In this document: in pieces, positions 59,893 to 64,000 of the stretch
How positions within the stretch are numbered: position 1 is the stretch's first letter
How the letters are laid out: the number at the start of each line of letters is the position of its first letter
Assembly (NCBI GenBank): GCA_014896355.1
Contig: JADBKO010000004.1
Span: 1 to 64,000, forward strand
DNA: 64,000 bases
Origin: Bacillota bacterium
GTDB lineage: Bacteria > Bacillota > UBA5301 > Bu52
Reading direction: 5' to 3'
Notes under the pieces: generated by a model
What the model saw: only the letters and a program-made list of their open reading frames with translations
Databases searched by the model: none
Told to the model about the DNA's origin: nothing
Program-made: the position numbers and the translations under genes

Positions 59893-62547
59893 CTATCCGA
59901 GCGCCTGTTCCTGCGGGCTTTCCGGCCAAGCGGACCGCCGCGCCTCCCGCCGCTGCAGCCTGGCCACGGGCGCCGGCTCGGGAGAAGCCTGCCGCGGCTG
60001 CTCATGCCACCAGGCCAGGCGCATGACCACCACCGTCATGTCGTCCCGGCTGCGGCCGGACTGGCTCTGTAGCGCAGCAGCGAGCAGCGCGTCCGCGACC
60101 TCCTGGGGATTATCGCTGGCCAGCTGGCTCAGGAAGCCGGGGATCCAGTCGTCTGCGCCCTGGCCCTCCTGGCGCGGGACGGATTCATAGATGCCGTCCG
60201 TGAGCATGACCAGTAGATCACCGTGTTGCAGCTGCCGGGTGGAGACGTCCACCTCCAGATCGGGCAACATGCCGGCCGGCGGGGCTTCCCCCCGCACCAC
60301 CGCCACTTCTTTCCCACGCTTGATATAGCTGGGCGGAGAACCGATCTTCACAAACTCCACCAGCCCCGTGTAGCGGTCCAGTAGAGCCAGGTCCACGGTG
60401 GCGAAGATCTCCTCGGAGGAACGCAGCAAAAGCAGCGAGTTGACCGTATGAACGGCGAAGTAGCGGTTCAATCCAGCCTTCAGGAGCTGCTCCAGCATGT
60501 TCACCGTCACGCTGCTTTGCAGGGAAGCCCGGGGGCCGGTGCCCATGCCGTCGCTGAGAATGCTGGCCACACGGCCGTCCCCCAGGTCCAGCCGGGAGCA
60601 GGCATCTCCCGAAATGAGCCCTCCGTCCTGGGCCCGGCTGGCGCGGGCTGTCTGAATGGCATATTGCACCTGGGGCAACAGGCGCAGACTGCAGGACTGC
60701 TCGCCGGATTGCATGCCACAACGGAGATCCGCCTGCATCAGCGGCAGTCTCAGCAGCCTGGAAAGAGCCGGGATGAGCAGCCGGGGGCATTGCAGGCCTT
60801 GCTGGCAAGCGGGGAAAACCAGGTCCACCTGGATGCGATCGTGAGGGCCGCGGGTCACTACGATCTGTTGCATGGGGAGGCCGCTGCGCCGGAAAAACCG
60901 CCACAGTTGCTGCTCCGCTCCGTCCAGGTATAGCACGTCCAGGCGGGTCTCCTGGGCCAGGTTTTGCAGGATGTCCGCCACGCCCCGCAATTGTCCGGCC
61001 ACCACCGCCCGGCTTTCCGCCAAGCGGTCGGCCCATTCGGTACATGTGTTCAGCCGGGCCATGTAGCTGTTCACGCCGTCCACCACCCTGGGCAGGTAGC
61101 TGCAGCGGCCCCGCAGCTGCCCTGGCACATCGGCGGCAGCCACCTGGCCCTTCTTCTCCGCCGCAGTGATGAGTCCCAGGAAGGAGGCGTATGTGGTGTA
61201 GAACCGCTCATTCCAGCAGTAGCGGACAGACTTGCAATGGCTGCAGGTCCCGGCCATCAATTCCTGGACCACGCCTACCGCCTGCAGGATCCCCTTTTGC
61301 TGATCTTCCGGCGGAGGGGGCGACTGAGAAAAGGTCCCCGCCAGGTCCTGAAACAGGGCGGCAAACTGGTTCAGCTTGGCCACGAAGGCCCGATGGGCGC
61401 GATGCAACCGATCCACCTGAGCTTGCCGCTGCTCCGCCGTGTCCGGAATCATACGGGCCAGGCGGGCATAGAACTCCGACGGCACTAGCAAAAAGCAGAC
61501 CAGCCCCAGGCCCAGGGCCAGCCATTGGCCTGCCATGAGCCAAGGCGTGGCCTCCTGGAGGGAGAGGAGCAGGGCCATCCCCATGTAGCCTGCGGCCATG
61601 ACCCAAGACTTCCAGGCAGACAGGACTCCTGCCGCCAGACCCAAGGCTCCGCCGAAAGGCAGGGCGGAGCCCAATCCCAGGGCGAAAAGAGCCGGGACAA
61701 GATCCAGGGCGATCCCGACGCCGCTGGCCACTCCTAGCCCCCCGACCCGAGCCGCGCTCAGCACGAGCCAGCCTATGGCTGCGCTGGCCACGGGCACCCC
61801 TCCGGCCAGCTTCAGATCGCCCAGCCCCGCCACCCCGGCCCCAGCCAGGAAAATCAGACTCAACCACTGCCCATGCGTCAGCGGTCTGGGATCCAGCGCA
61901 AAGCCGACTCGGGAGGGAGACAGCCGGGCTGCACCATCCGCGGCGGACATAGCCGGCCCGGATCCTGTGCCCGCCGTCTCCGTCCAGATCACGAGGAGAG
62001 CGTATCCCCCCAGCAGGCTCAACAATGCTTCTCCTCCGGCATCCAACACCAGCATGGGCACCGCCCCCTGTCCCACCAGCCAGGCCAAACGGACCAGCCA
62101 ATAGGCCGCAGCACCGGCTGTGGCCAGACCCAAAGCGGAGCCGGCAAAAAGCTGGCGGCGGTGGAGAAAGCCGGCCAGGAGATGGGCGGCCAGGGCCGCC
62201 GTCCCGTAGGATAAAAGCAACACCGGCTGTTGTGCATGTTGGCTGGCCACCCCCAGCAGAGCCCCGAACCAGGCCCAAAAGACCTGGCCGCCGGGACGCC
62301 ACGCCGTGGCAGCGATGACCGCCATGGGCAGGAAGGGGTGCATCTCCCCCCACCACAAGACCCGGCCCAGAAGAAAGGCGCCAATCAGCCAAAGAGCGCC
62401 GGTTCCGGTCACCGGGAAGGTGACCCAGCGGCGGACATCTGCCGCAGCCCGCCGGTTTCCCGGGCCCGGCCCCAGGCTGGAGGCCGGCGCACGTTCGTCC
62501 ATGCGCAGCGCCCGCAGGCGCCTGTACGGCGCACTCTCAGAAGCCAA
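59893..62547 (-). CDS. spoIIE: Stage II sporulation protein E (SpoIIE phosphatase)
   Basis: 884 aa from TTG 62547 (GGAGGG upstream); the ORF-track GTG at 62571 overlaps the ribosome-binding site. About ten N-terminal membrane helices (from 'ALWLIGAFLLGRVLWWG' to 'WLALGLGLVCFLLVPSEFY'), a central FtsZ-interacting/oligomerisation region with Cys motif 'CSHCKSVRYCW', and a C-terminal PP2C domain ('GDGRVASILSDGMGTGPRAS', 'LVMLTDGIYESV', 'SRDDMTVVVMRL'). It dephosphorylates SpoIIAA in the forespore to activate sigma-F. Upstream DNA has a Spo0A-type promoter. Confidence 0.96.
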   Translation of the reverse strand: MASESAPYRRLRALRMDERAPASSLGPGPGNRRAAADVRRWVTFPVTGTGALWLIGAFLLGRVLWWGEMHPFLPMAVIAATAWRPGGQVFWAWFGALLGVASQHAQQPVLLLSYGTAALAAHLLAGFLHRRQLFAGSALGLATAGAAAYWLVRLAWLVGQGAVPMLVLDAGGEALLSLLGGYALLVIWTETAGTGSGPAMSAADGAARLSPSRVGFALDPRPLTHGQWLSLIFLAGAGVAGLGDLKLAGGVPVASAAIGWLVLSAARVGGLGVASGVGIALDLVPALFALGLGSALPFGGALGLAAGVLSAWKSWVMAAGYMGMALLLSLQEATPWLMAGQWLALGLGLVCFLLVPSEFYARLARMIPDTAEQRQAQVDRLHRAHRAFVAKLNQFAALFQDLAGTFSQSPPPPEDQQKGILQAVGVVQELMAGTCSHCKSVRYCWNERFYTTYASFLGLITAAEKKGQVAAADVPGQLRGRCSYLPRVVDGVNSYMARLNTCTEWADRLAESRAVVAGQLRGVADILQNLAQETRLDVLYLDGAEQQLWRFFRRSGLPMQQIVVTRGPHDRIQVDLVFPACQQGLQCPRLLIPALSRLLRLPLMQADLRCGMQSGEQSCSLRLLPQVQYAIQTARASRAQDGGLISGDACSRLDLGDGRVASILSDGMGTGPRASLQSSVTVNMLEQLLKAGLNRYFAVHTVNSLLLLRSSEEIFATVDLALLDRYTGLVEFVKIGSPPSYIKRGKEVAVVRGEAPPAGMLPDLEVDVSTRQLQHGDLLVMLTDGIYESVPRQEGQGADDWIPGFLSQLASDNPQEVADALLAAALQSQSGRSRDDMTVVVMRLAWWHEQPRQASPEPAPVARLQRREARRSAWPESPQEQALG

Positions 62548-62645
62548 GGCTGTCCATCCCTCCTTCGACACACGTTTCTCCCGCCTGTACCCGAGAGGAG
62601 CGCGGAGGAACCGGGGTATCCCTCCGCCGGGTTTACCTTTTCTTT

Positions 62646-62679
62646 ATCGTATCAGAGGGATGGACAAGCCCATGTCGAA
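62646..62679 (-). promoter_or_regulatory. Spo0A-dependent promoter of spoIIE (0A box and -10)
   Basis: A perfect 0A box TGTCGAA (plus strand 62673-62679) lies 21 bp upstream of a minus-strand -10, TACGAT (62651-62646). In B. subtilis, Spo0A-activated sigma-A promoters such as spoIIE have a 0A box at an over-spaced -35 region. No normal -35 is present here. Confidence 0.6.
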
Positions 62680-62838
62680 TGGCGTGGGGACAAAGGCGAT
62701 AGAATAGAACACCAGCGTTAATTATTTCTAATAGGCTTCTAATTCTGATATTTTCCCTGCATTTTCGGCTGCAAAGCGGAATTGCTCGGGAAATTCAGGC
62801 GTTGTCCGGCCTGTCAGGTTTATCCGAATTAAATTATC
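62680..62838. other. A/T-rich intergenic stretch between the oxidoreductase gene and the spoIIE promoter
   Basis: Markedly poorer in GC than the rest of the window ('AATTATTTCTAATAGG', 'AATTAAATTATCC'). No ORF, hairpin terminator or clear promoter recognised. Together with the 0A-box promoter it fills the 291-bp gap before spoIIE. Confidence 0.5.
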
Positions 62839-64000
62839 CTATTTTTTCTCATTCCCATGACCTGCAGGCCGGACCTGGCAACGGACGTCGTAGAATGGCG
62901 TACCGAGGCCCATGTCCGGGATCAGAGCCGGAGTGAGCAGATTTACACCGCCCCCGCTGGACAGCCAGTGGCCCTCCGGCAAGACGGCGGTTTCCGGATG
63001 CACGGAGGGATCCAGCTGCAAGAAGGCATGCAGGGAACCCTGGGATGTAGATACCTCCACCTTCTCCCCCCGCACAAGTCCCAGGCGGGCTGCGGTGTGG
63101 GGATGCAGGCGGAGATGCGGCAGGCGCGGCGCCGTACCTTCAGGCTCCAGATTGAAGTATTGGCTGTGGAGCCTGTGGGCCACATGAGGAGTGATGAGAA
63201 CCAAACCCTGGCCCTGCCCCGCCACCGCAGGAGGAGAATACCGGGCCCAGGCAGAGCCGGTCTCTTCCTTCGCTTTTACGGACACCAGCTCCACCTTGCC
63301 CGAGGGCGTGGCAAAGCGGCCGTCCTGCCAGGCTACTGGCTGGGCCAGGGGCGAAGCCACGGTCCCCTCCTGCCTGAACCGTTCCAGGGTCACGCCATAG
63401 GGCTCCGCCGGTGCCAGGGCCCGCGCCAGCCAACCGGTGGCATCGGCTTCGCCGAAGCGGTCCAGCACCCCCATCCGGCGCGCCAAGTCCGTGAAAATGT
63501 CCAGCTCCCGCCGGGCCCCACCCTGCGGAGGTACGGCAGGCCAGACATAGCCGCCGTAAGGGTTCCAGGAGGAGATCACGATATCTTCTTCTTCCAACAC
63601 CGTGGTGCAGGGCAGGAACAGATCGGCAGCCTGGGCTGTGTCCGTCAGGAAATGATCGATGACCACAGAGAGCTCCGCCTTGCGGAAGGCTGCCATGACC
63701 CGGGACGTGTCCGGCACCTGAGTCACAGGGTTGGCCCGGGTGACGAAGATGGCCCGGATGGGGGGATCCCTCTGCTCCAGAATGCCCTCCCCCAACCTGC
63801 TGAAAGGAATGGTGCGCACCTGCGCCGGAATGTCCGGGCCGCTCAGGGGATAGAGCACCTGGCGCCAACTGCGATCCGCGTAATTGGCACCGCTCCCGGC
63901 AACGCCGACGTTGCCGCTCAGGGCCGCCAGGGCATCAATGGCCCGTACCGTGTTGCCGCCGTTCACGTAACGCTGCATCCCGTAGCCGAAGAGCGTGGCC
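62839..64000 (-). CDS. Molybdopterin oxidoreductase, C-terminal part (partial)
   Basis: About 387 residues; the 5' part lies beyond the window, and the frame is open to base 64000 ('ATLFGYGMQRYVNGG'). Features of the DMSO-reductase family are 'VTRANPVTQVPDTSRVMAAFRKAELSVVIDHFLTDTAQAADLFLPCTTVLEEED' and the C-terminal molydopterin-binding domain ('ATPSGKVELVS', 'PHVAHRLHSQYFNLEP', 'HTAARLGLVRGEKVEVST'). The catalytic ligand and Fe-S domain are not in view, so the substrate cannot be named. The 'LPCTTVLEEED' motif is close to assimilatory or thiosulfate/polysulfide-type enzymes. Confidence 0.88.
   Translation of the reverse strand, partial: ATLFGYGMQRYVNGGNTVRAIDALAALSGNVGVAGSGANYADRSWRQVLYPLSGPDIPAQVRTIPFSRLGEGILEQRDPPIRAIFVTRANPVTQVPDTSRVMAAFRKAELSVVIDHFLTDTAQAADLFLPCTTVLEEEDIVISSWNPYGGYVWPAVPPQGGARRELDIFTDLARRMGVLDRFGEADATGWLARALAPAEPYGVTLERFRQEGTVASPLAQPVAWQDGRFATPSGKVELVSVKAKEETGSAWARYSPPAVAGQGQGLVLITPHVAHRLHSQYFNLEPEGTAPRLPHLRLHPHTAARLGLVRGEKVEVSTSQGSLHAFLQLDPSVHPETAVLPEGHWLSSGGGVNLLTPALIPDMGLGTPFYDVRCQVRPAGHGNEKK

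Noticed and set aside
59775-60005. 169-aa ORF spanning the spoIIE end and terminator
   Set aside because: It would be transcribed through a strong terminator and overlaps spoIIE; only the 92-aa 3' part has a ribosome-binding site.

Overview
This window comes from a high-GC, endospore-forming and probably motile member of the Bacillota (Firmicutes). The evidence is spo0A, spoIIE, a gerA-gerC-gerB germinant-receptor operon, a PASTA-domain PrkC-type kinase with its PP2C phosphatase, motAB behind a sigma-D-like promoter, and a sigma-H-like promoter in front of spo0A. GC-rich codons, frequent GTG/TTG starts and tightly overlapping genes resemble lineages such as Symbiobacteriia, Thermaerobacter or Limnochordia. 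No marker here fixes the taxon. The window looks chromosomal and core-like. I see no insertion sequence, prophage, CRISPR array or rRNA operon.

Layout. 0-2 kb (+): C-terminus of a SNF2 helicase and a YqhG-like protein. 2-15.4 kb (-): the conserved def-fmt-rsmB-rlmN-prpC-pknB-rsgA-rpe block, followed by an MrfA-like repair helicase and a MerR-type regulator; spo0A (-) and a tRNA-Pro (+) lie inside this block. 15.6-22.9 kb (+): fixCX, the ger operon with a small extra membrane protein, a short rubrerythrin and a DUF3501 protein. 23-31 kb (-): an M23/LysM cell-wall enzyme, lysS, greA, a three-gene cluster (HTH regulator, unknown dehydrogenase-like protein, acyl-ACP-reductase-like protein) behind an evident operator, dusB and rpmE. 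31-37 kb (-): a radical SAM protein, a second M23/LysM protein, rho and pyrG. 37-41 kb (-): a UgpC/MsmX-type ABC ATPase carrying two compensating frameshifts, a LacI-family regulator, a DUF1934 protein and an exported putative beta-barrel. 41-49 kb (-): agmatinase and pyruvoyl arginine decarboxylase (arginine to putrescine), rlmH, htrA, a BtuF-like binding protein, two-subunit fumarase and motAB. 49-54 kb (-): a complete livKHMGF branched-chain amino acid transporter. 54-62.6 kb (-): hutH, ftsH, tilS, a small membrane ORF and spoIIE. 62.8-64 kb (-): the C-terminal part of a molybdopterin oxidoreductase that runs off the window.

The most unusual content is the acyl-ACP-reductase-like cluster at 26.6-29.6 kb. 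It has a clear promoter, a perfect inverted-repeat operator and a conserved candidate catalytic cysteine. Next are the scrambled ATPase at 37.1-38.2 kb, several structured leaders (greA, the first M23 gene), GC-rich hairpins without U-tracts placed just after stop codons, and recognisable sporulation and motility promoters. All of this was read by eye; no database search or folding program was run.
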